From: G965233625 sp965233625
Lineage (GTDB): Bacteria; Planctomycetota; Planctomycetia; Pirellulales; Pirellulaceae
Length of the DNA stretch: 64,000 nt
NCBI GenBank assembly: GCA_965233625.1
Contig: OZ247499.1
Span: 4,030,001 to 4,094,000, forward strand
Reading direction: 5' to 3'
Below, piece after piece: positions 46,872 to 56,003 of this stretch (position 1 is its first letter; every line of letters begins with the position of its first letter). The notes under the pieces were generated by a model. The model was not told the origin of the DNA and searched no databases. It was given only the letters and a program-made list of their open reading frames with translations. Both the position numbers and the translations under genes were made by a program.

Positions 46872-46889
46872 TATACTACCGGGAGTATA
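46872..46889. promoter_or_regulatory. Palindrome between divergent genes
   Basis: TATACT (46872-46877), a 6-nt spacer ACCGGG and AGTATA (46884-46889) form an inverted repeat in the 133-nt gap between the ion channel and the small gene before aroB. TATACT also resembles a -10 box in both directions, so it may be overlapping divergent promoters or an operator. Prediction only. Confidence 0.4.
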
Positions 46890-46956
46890 CCGGCCGCCGC
46901 GCACCACTGCGACCGGCCGCAAGCTGCCAACCTTTAACCGCCGTGGCTCAATACTC

Positions 46957-47181
46957 ATGCCCGACAAATTCGATCCTTATCGCGAAGCACTCATTATGGA
47001 AACTCAAACCGAGTGGCCTGCTGAGTACGAAGATTTAGAACCGGCGGAAAAACTCCGCATTGCCACCAAGCTGCACGCAGACCCCAAGAGCTGTGCGCAT
47101 CTGGAGTATGTCCGCGTTCATACCGGTTTCTGCCGCAAAATTGTCGCCACCGCCGAAGACATCGAGCGCGTGAATGACTGA
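46957..47181 (+). CDS. Small conserved-looking protein upstream of aroB
   Basis: 74 aa from ATG 46957 (MPDKFDPYREALIMETQTEW). The frame is open much further upstream but there runs antisense to the channel gene. Sequence is acidic and helical, with PAEKLRIATKLHADPKSC and YVRVHTGFCRKIVATAEDI. Its last 8 nt overlap the aroB start, indicating translational coupling. Function unknown. Confidence 0.65.
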   Translation: MPDKFDPYREALIMETQTEWPAEYEDLEPAEKLRIATKLHADPKSCAHLEYVRVHTGFCRKIVATAEDIERVND

Positions 47182-48265
47182 CCGGACAACGGTGCACGTG
47201 AACCTGGCGGAGCGGGCGTACGATATCGAAATCGGCGCCGGTCTGCTTAGCCGGCTGGGGCCGTTCGCTGCGGAACGTGTGAAAGTGACCCACGCCGTTA
47301 TCATTACCGATGACGTGGTGGACAAGCATTACGGCGCACAGGTGCAGGATTCGCTAACAGCCGCTGGCGTGCGCGTGACCCATCTCACGGTTCCCTCCGG
47401 CGAACCTTCCAAGACCGTCGAGAACGCCCTGCAACTCTGGCAGCAGATGCTTGCGGCCGGCGCCGACCGCAAGAGCGTAGTGTTCGCACTGGGCGGGGGT
47501 GTTGTCGGCGACCTGGCGGGCTGGGTGGCGGCTTCGTTTGGTCGCGGGCTATCGTTCATACAGATACCCACCACCCTGCTGGCGCAGGTGGATAGCTCCG
47601 TGGGCGGCAAGACGGGCGTGAATCTGCCCGGCGCCAAGAATATGGTCGGCGCGTTCTGGCAGCCCGCCGGAGTGCTGATTGATGTAGATACACTGGCGAC
47701 ACTGCCGGAACGTGAATACCGCGCGGGACTGGCCGAAGTTGTGAAGTACGGCGTCATTCTGGACGAGCCGTTCTTCGAATATCTGGAAGCTAACGTGGAG
47801 GCGATCAACGATCGCGATCCTGCCGTCCTCACCACGGTTGTCGCCCGTTGCTGCCGGTTGAAGGCAGATGTGGTGGAAAATGACGAACGCGAAACTACCG
47901 GCCTGCGGGCCGTGCTGAATTACGGTCACACCTTCTGCCACGCCATCGAAGCGGTTGGCGGTTATGGCGAGTTGCTGCACGGCGAAGCGGTTTCGATTGG
48001 CATGCTCTGCGCGTCGCGTCTGGCCGAAGCCCTGGGCCGGGTCGATGCTGAATTCACCCGGCGGCAACATGCGCTGCTGACCGCGTTTCACCTGCCCGTC
48101 GAAACGCCGCCACTCGACCGCGGCGCGCTGCTGGACATGATGGCCCGCGACAAAAAGGTCGAGCACGGCCGGCTGCGATTCGTCTTACCCACGCGGATGG
48201 GGCATGTGGAACTGGTCGGCGATGTCGATCGCGAACTGGCCCGCGCCGCGTTTGACGCCAACTGA
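47174..48265 (+). CDS. aroB: 3-dehydroquinate synthase
   Basis: 363 aa, normal length. AroB catalyses the second shikimate step, converting DAHP to 3-dehydroquinate with NAD and a divalent metal. Motifs: VPSGEPSKTVENALQLW, FALGGGVVGDLAGWVAASF (NAD-binding), IQIPTTLLAQVDSSVGGKTGVN, AGLAEVVKYGVI, LNYGHTFCHAIE and LLHGEAVSIGM (metal His residues). It overlaps the small upstream gene by 8 nt, with pepT 27 nt downstream, so all three may share a transcript. No other shikimate genes are present. Confidence 0.96.
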   Translation: MTDRTTVHVNLAERAYDIEIGAGLLSRLGPFAAERVKVTHAVIITDDVVDKHYGAQVQDSLTAAGVRVTHLTVPSGEPSKTVENALQLWQQMLAAGADRKSVVFALGGGVVGDLAGWVAASFGRGLSFIQIPTTLLAQVDSSVGGKTGVNLPGAKNMVGAFWQPAGVLIDVDTLATLPEREYRAGLAEVVKYGVILDEPFFEYLEANVEAINDRDPAVLTTVVARCCRLKADVVENDERETTGLRAVLNYGHTFCHAIEAVGGYGELLHGEAVSIGMLCASRLAEALGRVDAEFTRRQHALLTAFHLPVETPPLDRGALLDMMARDKKVEHGRLRFVLPTRMGHVELVGDVDRELARAAFDAN

Positions 48266-48292
48266 ATCACTCTTCTCACCTTTGGAATGCTG

Positions 48293-49543
48293 ATGCCTGC
48301 CAAGATCAACCGTCAACGTCTGCTCGACCGGTTCCTACGCTATGTCAAAGTCGATACGACCGCCGTGGATGATGCAGGCGTGTACCCCAGTTCGCCGGGA
48401 CAGATGGAGCTTGGCAAAACCATTGCGGAAGAGCTTGCTGCGATGGGCGCCGCCGATGTGCAGCAGAACGAACATGGCATCGTGATGGCCACCGTGCCGG
48501 CAACCTGCCAGGGTAACGCCCCGGTGGTGGCTTTCAATTCGCACCTCGACACTTCGCCCGAGACAACCGGCAAAGACGTGAAGCCGCGGGTGATTGAAGA
48601 TTATCAAGGCGGCGACATTCCACTCGGTGATTCAGGACTGACAATCAGCGAAAGCGAGAACCCCGATCTTGCCGGTCTGAAAGGCTGCACGCTGATAACC
48701 ACGGATGGCACCACGCTGCTGGGCGGCGATGATAAAGCCGGTGTGGCGGTGATCGTGGAACTGGCTAACTACCTGCTGGAGAACCCGGAAATTCAGCATG
48801 GCGAAATCCGCGTGCTGCTGACCTGCGATGAAGAGATCGGCCGCGGCGTGGATCATGTAGATGTCAAGGATGTCGCCGCGGATGTCTGTTACACGCTGGA
48901 TGGCGCGGCGGCAGGCGAGATCGATGTGGAGACCTTTTCGGCCGATGGGGCGCTGGTCACCATCACGGGTAAGAACATTCATCCTTCCATTGCCAAAGGC
49001 GCGATGATCAACGCGCTGCGTGTCGCCGGCGCCTTCATCGGCCGCATGCCGCAGGATCGGGCGCCGGAAACCACGGAGGGGCGTCAGGGCTTCATTCATC
49101 CGTACATCATCCACGGCGGCGTGGCAGAGGCGACCATCAAAGTGCTGCTCCGCGCTTTCGATACGGAAACGCTGGGCGAGTTCGCAGAGCTACTGCACGC
49201 TGCTGCCGCCGCCACGGAGAAAGAGTTTCCCGGCGCCAGCATTGCCGTGGACGTGAAGAAGCAGTACCGCAATCTGGGCGATGGTCTCAACAAAGAACCG
49301 CGGGCCGTCGCCTACGTGGAGAAAGCTTACGAGCGTCTGGGACGCAGTTACGAAAAGACGATTGTCCGTGGCGGCACCGACGGGTCGCAGTTTACGGCGC
49401 TCGGTCTGCCGACGCCCAATCTTTCGACCGGTCAGCACAAGATACACTCGCCGCTGGAATGGGCATGCCTGGACGAAATGCAACAGGCGGCGGAATTGTG
49501 CGTCGAAATCTGCCAGGTCTGGGCGGAAGATCCCGGCGCCTGA
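48293..49543 (+). CDS. pepT: Peptidase T (tripeptide aminopeptidase)
   Basis: 416 aa from ATG 48293 (GGA 6 nt upstream); ATG 48287 adds two residues. M20 metallopeptidase motifs: VVAFNSHLDTSPETTG (zinc His and Asp), TTLLGGDDKAGVAVIVELA (bridging Asp), LLTCDEEIGRGVDHVD (catalytic and zinc Glu), TLDGAAAGEIDVETFSAD, IVRGGTDGSQFTALG and STGQHKIHSPLEW (last zinc His). PepT removes N-terminal residues from tripeptides in the cytoplasm. PepT and related peptidases share this pattern; the FSAD and PSIAKGAMINAL segments favour PepT. Confidence 0.93.
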   Translation: MPAKINRQRLLDRFLRYVKVDTTAVDDAGVYPSSPGQMELGKTIAEELAAMGAADVQQNEHGIVMATVPATCQGNAPVVAFNSHLDTSPETTGKDVKPRVIEDYQGGDIPLGDSGLTISESENPDLAGLKGCTLITTDGTTLLGGDDKAGVAVIVELANYLLENPEIQHGEIRVLLTCDEEIGRGVDHVDVKDVAADVCYTLDGAAAGEIDVETFSADGALVTITGKNIHPSIAKGAMINALRVAGAFIGRMPQDRAPETTEGRQGFIHPYIIHGGVAEATIKVLLRAFDTETLGEFAELLHAAAAATEKEFPGASIAVDVKKQYRNLGDGLNKEPRAVAYVEKAYERLGRSYEKTIVRGGTDGSQFTALGLPTPNLSTGQHKIHSPLEWACLDEMQQAAELCVEICQVWAEDPGA

Positions 49544-49556
49544 TGCGGGGTCCGCA

Positions 49557-50375
49557 CTAAGAAAGCAACGCGTCCATCTTGTCCGTTAGATCTGAAACCT
49601 GCGTCTGCAACTCGCTGATCTGCGATTTCAGTTCGTCAATCTCCGCGCGCTGCATTTCTACCTCTTCTTGCAGCAGTTTCAGCCCGGCGTCGCTGGCCGT
49701 GGCAGTCGCCGGCGCCGGGGCTTGAACCGCGGAGGCAGATGGCGGCGGAGACGGCGTAGGCGGTGAAGAAGGCGCCGCTTCTGCTGTGGGTGCTTCCGTA
49801 GCATCAGCCGTTGGCAGCGCACCGAAGCGGCGTTCCATTTCCACCAGTTCACGGTCTGTCAGCAGACCATGTGTGACCAGTTGTCCGCGTCCAGGCGGCG
49901 TCAGTTCGATCAGGAGTTTCTTCTCTTTGAGCGAGCGCAATACCGGCCGCAGCGCATCCTGAGATGGAATCGGCTCCATCCGCGCGGCGCGTGCGCGAAG
50001 ATCGCCCAGCGTCTGTTCACCCCGCAACAGCAGTTCCGTGACGACGGCGATTTCAAACTTATCGACACCCAACCATTCGTACATGTGGTGGCGGTACTTC
50101 GACACGCGTCCACCGCCCTGTAATTCCGTGACGGCGCCGGCCGCGCAGAGGGCTTCCAGTTCGTCCTCGACATCGTCGGAATCCAGAGACATCTGCGGCT
50201 GACGGTTGCTCTTCTGATTGCAGCCGTTGACCAGCGCATTGAGAGACATCGGATAAGCGTCGGGCGTGGTCTTCGCCTTTTCAACTAATACGCCGACCAC
50301 ACGCCGCGCACGTGGCGATAACGGCTTCCACTGCGGGGCGGTGCTGTCCGCCTGGTTGGTGTCTTGATCTGTCAC
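49557..50375 (-). CDS. YceH-type DUF480 protein with C-terminal coiled coil
   Basis: 272 aa. Residues ~15-190 match DUF480/YceH, a protein of two winged-helix domains: LSPRARRVVGVLVEKAKTTP, YPMSLNALVNGCNQKSNRQP, VSKYRHHMYEWLGVDKFEIAVV, LLLRGEQTLGDLRARAARM. A Pro/Ala/Ser-rich linker (~195-228) then leads to a coiled coil (LKLLQEEVEMQRAEIDELKS...) ending LTDKMDALLS. Function is unknown in the family; the fold suggests nucleic-acid or protein binding. It lies convergent to pepT with only 13 nt between stops. Confidence 0.9.
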   Translation of the reverse strand: MTDQDTNQADSTAPQWKPLSPRARRVVGVLVEKAKTTPDAYPMSLNALVNGCNQKSNRQPQMSLDSDDVEDELEALCAAGAVTELQGGGRVSKYRHHMYEWLGVDKFEIAVVTELLLRGEQTLGDLRARAARMEPIPSQDALRPVLRSLKEKKLLIELTPPGRGQLVTHGLLTDRELVEMERRFGALPTADATEAPTAEAAPSSPPTPSPPPSASAVQAPAPATATASDAGLKLLQEEVEMQRAEIDELKSQISELQTQVSDLTDKMDALLS

Positions 50376-50405
50376 AACAGCTCCGTCACTGCGAAAAACA
50401 ACTGG

Positions 50406-51215
50406 CTAACCGCGGCAGACTGAGAACTGCTTCAGCGAGATCTCTCCCGAGCGGTCATGCATGTGAAAATACTCACTGCCGCCAATATAACTAGCCCACA
50501 GCGTAAAGGTACTGGGCGGACCAATCAGGTAGTCGCACTTGCCCATCAGGTGCTGATCCACGTACCAGGGGTTTGCGGACTTGATCGTCTGACATTGCGT
50601 TTGCAACGTGATATCTTCGTTACTAAAGATAATGAAGATATTATTTTTGTTGTTATGTTCACGCAGAAGTTTGTCGACGTTCTCCAGATACTTCTGATAG
50701 ATATCATCTTCAAAATAGTATATGCCGCCCAGAAATTTCTTATAGTCGCCGCGGCGGATATGCACGCCGATGATGTTGTTAGCGTCGCGGTCGATGTCGT
50801 CAAATTGTTTGCAGAAATCGTTGTTCTGATAGAATTCCGGCTTCAATGCATAACGCTTGCGGAAGTCATCGCGCAGACCGACCGTCGAGTCGAAGTCGCG
50901 GAAGCACCAGCCTTTGACGTAGCAGATATCCTCATGATTCAGCAGCGGAGTGCTATCGCACTGCCCCTCTTTGTCAAAGGAATGCAGCGTGGCGGCAGCA
51001 GCAACGCGGGGCAGCTTGGGCTGCACACGGCTGATATAAAACCGTTTGATGCGATTGACCGGCTGATGTTTTGCTGGAGAAACATAGTATTTCTCCATGT
51101 CAGAAAATACAGCGTTGGCAAATTCTAACTGATTGCTGCGGCAGAATGCTTCAAAATGCAGATTCTGAATCAGCCGGTTACTATGATTTCCATAAGGTTT
51201 TATCAGTACAATCAT
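50406..51215 (-). CDS. GT11-like (alpha-1,2-fucosyltransferase type) glycosyltransferase
   Basis: 269 aa from ATG 51215 (MIVLIKPYGNHSNRLIQNLHFE); GTG 51227 would add four residues. The key motif is IIGVHIRRGDYKKF, the HxRRxDY signature of GT11 fucosyltransferases; other family-like parts are GNHSNRLIQNLHF, IFIIFSNEDITLQTQC and CDYLIGPPSTFTLWASYIGG. It transfers a sugar, in GT11 usually fucose from GDP-fucose. It is visibly richer in A+T than its neighbours and codes many Asn, Lys and Ile, which suggests transfer. No surrounding polysaccharide cluster is present. Confidence 0.75.
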   Translation of the reverse strand: MIVLIKPYGNHSNRLIQNLHFEAFCRSNQLEFANAVFSDMEKYYVSPAKHQPVNRIKRFYISRVQPKLPRVAAAATLHSFDKEGQCDSTPLLNHEDICYVKGWCFRDFDSTVGLRDDFRKRYALKPEFYQNNDFCKQFDDIDRDANNIIGVHIRRGDYKKFLGGIYYFEDDIYQKYLENVDKLLREHNNKNNIFIIFSNEDITLQTQCQTIKSANPWYVDQHLMGKCDYLIGPPSTFTLWASYIGGSEYFHMHDRSGEISLKQFSVCRG

Positions 51216-51254
51216 CGGCGGCACCACTGCTTGAAAATATATCTACTTCCGCAA

Positions 51255-54242
51255 CTAAGATGCGCGGCGGCGTACGGTAAGGCGTCTACGAACGACCGTG
51301 CCGCTGTTTTCAGGTGTCTCATCACTGACCGCCTGTTCTTCGTGCGACTGGCCAGTAAGGTTGTCCTGGGAATAAGACGGCAGCGGTAGTGTGGCCGGGG
51401 CTGGTGGCTGTTGCATGGGGATGATATCGCGGCTTGCTTCGCTTTCTGCTGCCGTGTCCATCCATTCCGGGGCCGCTTGCACGGTGGTGGTAATGTTCGC
51501 TGGCGGCGTGTGAACGACCAGTGCGGTGGGGGCCGTTTCAGTAGCGTTTCCGGCCTTCTTCTTTTCCAGCATGTCGTCCACGGCGCCCGCCAGTGCATTG
51601 CGGCTGCGTGTCGCCAGCGCTAAGAGTGCGGGCAACACCACGACGGATGTAAACATGCAGCACAGCACGCCGATGGTCAGCACCTGGCCGAGACTTCGTA
51701 GCCCCTGGTGCTTGGCGAAAATCATCATGCCAAATCCGACCATCGTCGTCAGCGAGGTCAGTACAACGGCGGTGGCGGTGGAGTTGCTCAACCGGTACGG
51801 TCCCTGCTGCCGGCGGAAGTCGTGCAGCACATGTACGCCATCGTCGATACCGATGCCCAGAATCAGCGGCAGTACGATCATGTTGGCCGGGTTTAGCGGT
51901 ATTCCCACAAGGCCCAGGATGCCCGCGAGCTGCGCCAGTCCGAGCACCACGGGCAGCATCGCCAGCAGTGCGTGCGAGATGCTGCGGAAGTCAATCACCA
52001 GCACAATCGAAACCGCCAGGAGCGAATACAACGCGGCATGCAAATAGCTCTGCTGCATCTGACGCGACGCATAGAAGGTCTGCACTGGATGGCCCGTCAC
52101 CTGCGGGTCAACGGACTCGACGCCTTTGACAAACTTCTGCAGGTTCTCCATGTCCCAGATGTCGCCGCGGGCGTAAACACGCAGCAGCATTTCGCCATTG
52201 GCGCCGATGAAGCGGTCGCGGAGCGGTTGCGGCACATCCTGTGGAAGGGGCGGCTCCGGGGTGGCAACGCCCGCAATCACGCGGAAACGCCCCAGCAGAT
52301 CGCCAGCGACTTTCATCTGAAGTTCGCCAAGCTGACGGCTGGCTTGCGCCGGCGGCATCTGGCTCAGGCTGTGCCGGGCGGCTGAAAGCTGATTGATAAG
52401 CGTCAGGCTGGCGTCCTGATTCCGGCTCCACTGTTCCAGTGCGCCGAACATCCCCGCGAGTTCCGTAGGCGAAGAGCTACCCAGCACGGGCGGCTGTGCA
52501 GGTAGCCGGGCGAGGCGCCCCTGAATGCTGCGGATGATCTGTGCTTTTTCGTGCGAAGGCGGTGGCGTCAGCGCGACAATCTCTTCAACGCGTTCTACGT
52601 TGGGCAGCTTTTCGAAGGCGGCTTTCTTCTGGCTCAATTCTTCGCGCGAACGGGCCATCGACAGGGCGAACCACACGCTGCGGTCACTTCGCGAAAGTAT
52701 CTGCCGTTCCAGCACAACACTTTCAATCTGATCGGGCTGCAGGTTCAGCAGGTTGTGGTCGTAAGTCAGATGCACAGCGCCGGAGCCGAGCAGCACAGTA
52801 ATCAGCGCGCTGCCAATCAGTACGAAGGCGGGCGCCTTCCAGACAGGTTGAAACGCAAACGAGACCGGCAGCGCGGCGGGGAACCGTGTGTTCTTCCGGC
52901 GGCGGTCGGAAAGAAAGATCATCGCCGGCAGCACCAGCACGGCACTCACCATACACAGCATGATGCCGCCGCCCGCAATGATGCCGAGTTCCGCAATGCC
53001 GACGAACTGCGTCAGGGCTGCGGTGCAAAAGGCCAGCGCCGTGGTAATGCCGCCGGTCACAACGCCGGGGCCGACGCTGGTGGCGGCCATTGTTAATGCG
53101 GACGGACAATCGTTGTTTTCCTGCCGCAGTTGCAGATAGCGGGCGACATAGTGAATGCCAAAGTCGATGCCCAAACCGATCAGAATGGCGCCGAACGAGA
53201 CGCTTAAGATGTTCAGATGTCCCACGGCCAACGTGATGTAACCAAACGACCAGGCCATTGCCAGCAGCAGCGCGCCGACGGTCATAAGCGGATGGCGGAT
53301 GCCGCCGAAGCCGGCGATAAACAGCACAGCCACACCCGCCAGGCTCAGCAGACTGGCCTGCATCATGTCGTTCTGGCTCGACTGCATTTCGTCGTTTTCC
53401 AGAATCGGCATGCCGGTTACGCCAACCTTCACACCGGGATTGCGGCGTTTGGTGTCGTCAATGATTTCGCGTAGTTTCGCGATGGCGGGCGCCGCGCCGG
53501 TGAAACCTTCTTCTTTGACAAGACGCAGCAGCACAAAGCCCAGCTTGCCATCGTCGGTTGTCAGATGCGCCGTTTCTAACTGTTTGAAGTGTTCTTCAAT
53601 GCCCTGCAGCTCCGGCCACGGCGATTGATACTGCGGCTGTTGCCCGACGCCGGTGGCGACCATGGCCGCCAGCCGGGTGAGTTCTTTCTGGGCGCCGTCG
53701 CGGGCTGCCGGGGCGCCGTGCTGCAACTGCTGCATGCTGCTTCGCGCCATATTGGTCAGTTGCAGATCGCTCCACTGACCGTTGAATACGCCATTGAACC
53801 GCGAGAGAAAACCGTCCAGTTGCCGGAGTTCTTCCACACTGAAAAAGTGCAGCCCCTTAGCACGGATGCGGCTGAGATCTTTTTTGTGAATGACGGAGTG
53901 AAACTGCGTGTCGTGCTGTGCGATACGCGCCGCAAGCTGATCGAGCACCGCGGTGACTTCCGCCGGGTCAGAAGATTCGACCACGACCACGGCGTCATCG
54001 TCTTCGCCAAATGCTTCCAGATACGCCAGCCACCGCTGGTTATAGCGGCTTTCCGGATTGAGTAGATCCAGCCGGCTGGTGCGGAAACCAAGCGAATTTA
54101 CTGCCAGACAGACGGACCCAGCAGCAAACAGCAAAGCGAGCAGCAGCACGCTTTTGGGAAAACGGATCGCCAGCGCCGTCATCCACCGCAGTGGAACAGC
54201 CAGAAACGAATCGTGAGCTTGCGGCATCCTTTCCGCAGGCAT
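51255..54242 (-). CDS. MMPL/RND-superfamily transporter
   Basis: 995 aa. Twelve-helix RND layout in two halves: first helix ~29-49 (SVLLLALLFAAGSVCLAV), large extracytoplasmic loop, then five helices starting near LLSLAGVAVLFIAGFGG with LIGLGIDFGIHYVARYLQLR; the second half repeats it, ending in LPLILGIGIDDGVHVLHDFRRQQG. The GxxxDxxxH-type motif in both halves is the MMPL proton-relay region. The last ~125 residues are a soluble Pro/Thr/Ala-rich tail with a basic end (RRRLTVRRRAS). MMPL proteins export lipids; those in hopanoid-making bacteria (HpnN) are the closest precedent, but no hopanoid genes lie here. Confidence 0.87.
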   Translation of the reverse strand: MPAERMPQAHDSFLAVPLRWMTALAIRFPKSVLLLALLFAAGSVCLAVNSLGFRTSRLDLLNPESRYNQRWLAYLEAFGEDDDAVVVVESSDPAEVTAVLDQLAARIAQHDTQFHSVIHKKDLSRIRAKGLHFFSVEELRQLDGFLSRFNGVFNGQWSDLQLTNMARSSMQQLQHGAPAARDGAQKELTRLAAMVATGVGQQPQYQSPWPELQGIEEHFKQLETAHLTTDDGKLGFVLLRLVKEEGFTGAAPAIAKLREIIDDTKRRNPGVKVGVTGMPILENDEMQSSQNDMMQASLLSLAGVAVLFIAGFGGIRHPLMTVGALLLAMAWSFGYITLAVGHLNILSVSFGAILIGLGIDFGIHYVARYLQLRQENNDCPSALTMAATSVGPGVVTGGITTALAFCTAALTQFVGIAELGIIAGGGIMLCMVSAVLVLPAMIFLSDRRRKNTRFPAALPVSFAFQPVWKAPAFVLIGSALITVLLGSGAVHLTYDHNLLNLQPDQIESVVLERQILSRSDRSVWFALSMARSREELSQKKAAFEKLPNVERVEEIVALTPPPSHEKAQIIRSIQGRLARLPAQPPVLGSSSPTELAGMFGALEQWSRNQDASLTLINQLSAARHSLSQMPPAQASRQLGELQMKVAGDLLGRFRVIAGVATPEPPLPQDVPQPLRDRFIGANGEMLLRVYARGDIWDMENLQKFVKGVESVDPQVTGHPVQTFYASRQMQQSYLHAALYSLLAVSIVLVIDFRSISHALLAMLPVVLGLAQLAGILGLVGIPLNPANMIVLPLILGIGIDDGVHVLHDFRRQQGPYRLSNSTATAVVLTSLTTMVGFGMMIFAKHQGLRSLGQVLTIGVLCCMFTSVVVLPALLALATRSRNALAGAVDDMLEKKKAGNATETAPTALVVHTPPANITTTVQAAPEWMDTAAESEASRDIIPMQQPPAPATLPLPSYSQDNLTGQSHEEQAVSDETPENSGTVVRRRLTVRRRAS

Positions 54243-54369
54243 AGTTCAATCCAGTTGAAAGCAGGTAAGCCAGGAAGACTGGCCGTCCGATGTTGACCAA
54301 TTGCGGATCTTAACCGTCATCCCGAATCGCCACAAGACGAAACCACTGTGGTGAACCTCAGCCATAATC

Positions 54370-54440
54370 GTAGGGCAGGCGCCTGCCTGCCGATGTTACG
54401 CAATCCACCTCAAACGGCGTCAGGCCGGCGCCTGACCAAT
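54370..54440. repeat. 71-nt palindromic repeat, copy C
   Basis: Arms 54370-54391 and 54419-54440 with a 27-nt loop, same dimensions and, unlike copy B, same orientation as copy A. The arms have diverged (GGGCAGG for GGTCAGG; the outer end of the right arm reads CCAAT), so it is the oldest-looking copy. It sits between the start of the MMPL gene and the 3' end of the second propeller gene. Confidence 0.78.
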
Positions 54441-54460
54441 GGACGAACCGTCCGACGCAA

Positions 54461-55789
54461 TTATTTGGAAAGATCGACCGCCAGGATTTCTTTGTCGTTG
54501 CGGATCACGACATGGCGGTTTGCGTAAGCGGGATGTGACCAGGTAACGCCGGTGCCGCCACGGCGGCGGTTCTGGCCCGTGGTGGGTTCGATCAGTTTCG
54601 CGCGGCTGATTTCTTTGTAGCCCTGGGGCGAAAGCTCGGAGATGATCAGTTCGCCGCGTTCGTTGAACAGCCAGACGCGGTTGCTATCACCCTGGCGGAC
54701 GAAGTGGATGTTGCTCCAGCGGTCGCGCGGCGTGGCTTTGTTGCTTTCCCACAGGCGGTCGCCGGTAGCGGCTTCCAGACAACGGAGTTCGCCATAGCTA
54801 TCAACGCCATAAATGTATTCACCCAGGAACAGCGGCGTGCTGATGATGGATTGCAGGGCGTCGGTGTTGCGTTCGCTGCGTCCGTTGCGTTGCCAGACTT
54901 TGCGGGCATCGGGTTCGCTTTCATCCAGCTTCATCATCAGCGCGCCGTCGTAGAACGATGTAACGAAGAGTTTGTTGGCGTGCACGATGGGCGTGGCGAT
55001 GCCAATGGGCATATTCCGCGGGCCGAACGGGTAGCGCCAATACGTGGCGCCCGTGGTGGGATTCAGCCCGGCCAGGCTATCGCCGTTCCAGACGACCACC
55101 ACATCCTTTCCACCTTGCTGAATGAGAATGGGCGCCGAGTACGAAGCACGATCGCGCAGGGCTTTCCACTTCTCTTCGCCGGAGTTCTTATCCAGGGCCA
55201 CCACACAGGCGTCTTTCCCGCCGATGTGCAGAATGATCAGATCTTTGTAAATCAGCGGAGATGCAGCGATGCCCCAGACAGGCATACGGCGCGATGCGCG
55301 GATGCTATACACCTGATCCAGATTCTTGTGCCACAGCACTTTGCCGGTGGCCGCATCCAGGCAATGCAGATCGCCCATGGCGCCCAGCGCGTAAGCCTTG
55401 CCGTTGTCGATACCAACCGAGGCCCGCGGTCCATCCGTATAGCCGATGTTGGAATACTGGCAGTCGTAGGTGTGGGTCCAGACGACATCGCCCGTTTTGA
55501 AATCGAAACAGTGCACCGTTTCTGTCTGCTTGGGCTCTGTCTGACGCGATGTGACATAAACCCGGCCCGCGGCGACGGTTGGGCCACTGTATCCCGGGCC
55601 AACGGGCGCCCGCCAGACCGGCTTGAGCGTGCCGGCCGGAAGCTTCTCGACGATGCCCGTTTCCCGCCAGACGCCATCACGCTGCGGTCCGCGCCATTGC
55701 GGCCAGTCGTCAGCCGTGAGCTGGCTTGTCAGGAATCCCGCGAAGAGTAGGACCAGCAGCGACGGTGCAAGTTGCAGTTTCATAGCCAT
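54461..55789 (-). CDS. Exported PQQ-like beta-propeller protein (2)
   Basis: 442 aa from ATG 55789; a second ATG at 55783 fits the signal peptide equally well (KLQLAPSLLVLLFAGFLTSQLTA). The mature start DDWPQWRGPQRDGVWRE parallels the protein at 40088. Blades: VHCFDFKTGDVVWTHTY, LHCLDAATGKVLWHKNL, VVALDKNSGEEKWKALRD, LAGLNPTTGATYWRYPF, LRCLEAATGDRLWESNK and a closing VVIRNDKEILAVDLSK. Probably periplasmic; role unknown. Confidence 0.88.
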   Translation of the reverse strand: MAMKLQLAPSLLVLLFAGFLTSQLTADDWPQWRGPQRDGVWRETGIVEKLPAGTLKPVWRAPVGPGYSGPTVAAGRVYVTSRQTEPKQTETVHCFDFKTGDVVWTHTYDCQYSNIGYTDGPRASVGIDNGKAYALGAMGDLHCLDAATGKVLWHKNLDQVYSIRASRRMPVWGIAASPLIYKDLIILHIGGKDACVVALDKNSGEEKWKALRDRASYSAPILIQQGGKDVVVVWNGDSLAGLNPTTGATYWRYPFGPRNMPIGIATPIVHANKLFVTSFYDGALMMKLDESEPDARKVWQRNGRSERNTDALQSIISTPLFLGEYIYGVDSYGELRCLEAATGDRLWESNKATPRDRWSNIHFVRQGDSNRVWLFNERGELIISELSPQGYKEISRAKLIEPTTGQNRRRGGTGVTWSHPAYANRHVVIRNDKEILAVDLSK

Positions 55790-56003
55790 TCCAGTTTGCA
55801 GACAGTGGGCAATGCATATCCCTGATATTGTAACGCCCACACCGGCGGGGCGGCGGCGGACGCCGTGGTATTTGAGGTTAATTTGCAGGGAGGTTACGTT
55901 CTTAACCACGCTGCTTTAAGATGCGTAAATTAAAGAACACCCTTTTGTGTGTCACCCAAGCCACCCGGCCGGTGACTGCCATAACCGTAGAGGAGTCGCC
56001 GCC

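Noticed and set aside
54704..55750. 348-codon open frame antisense to the second PQQ propeller
   Set aside because: The opposite strand has clear propeller blades and a signal peptide; this frame is a shadow.
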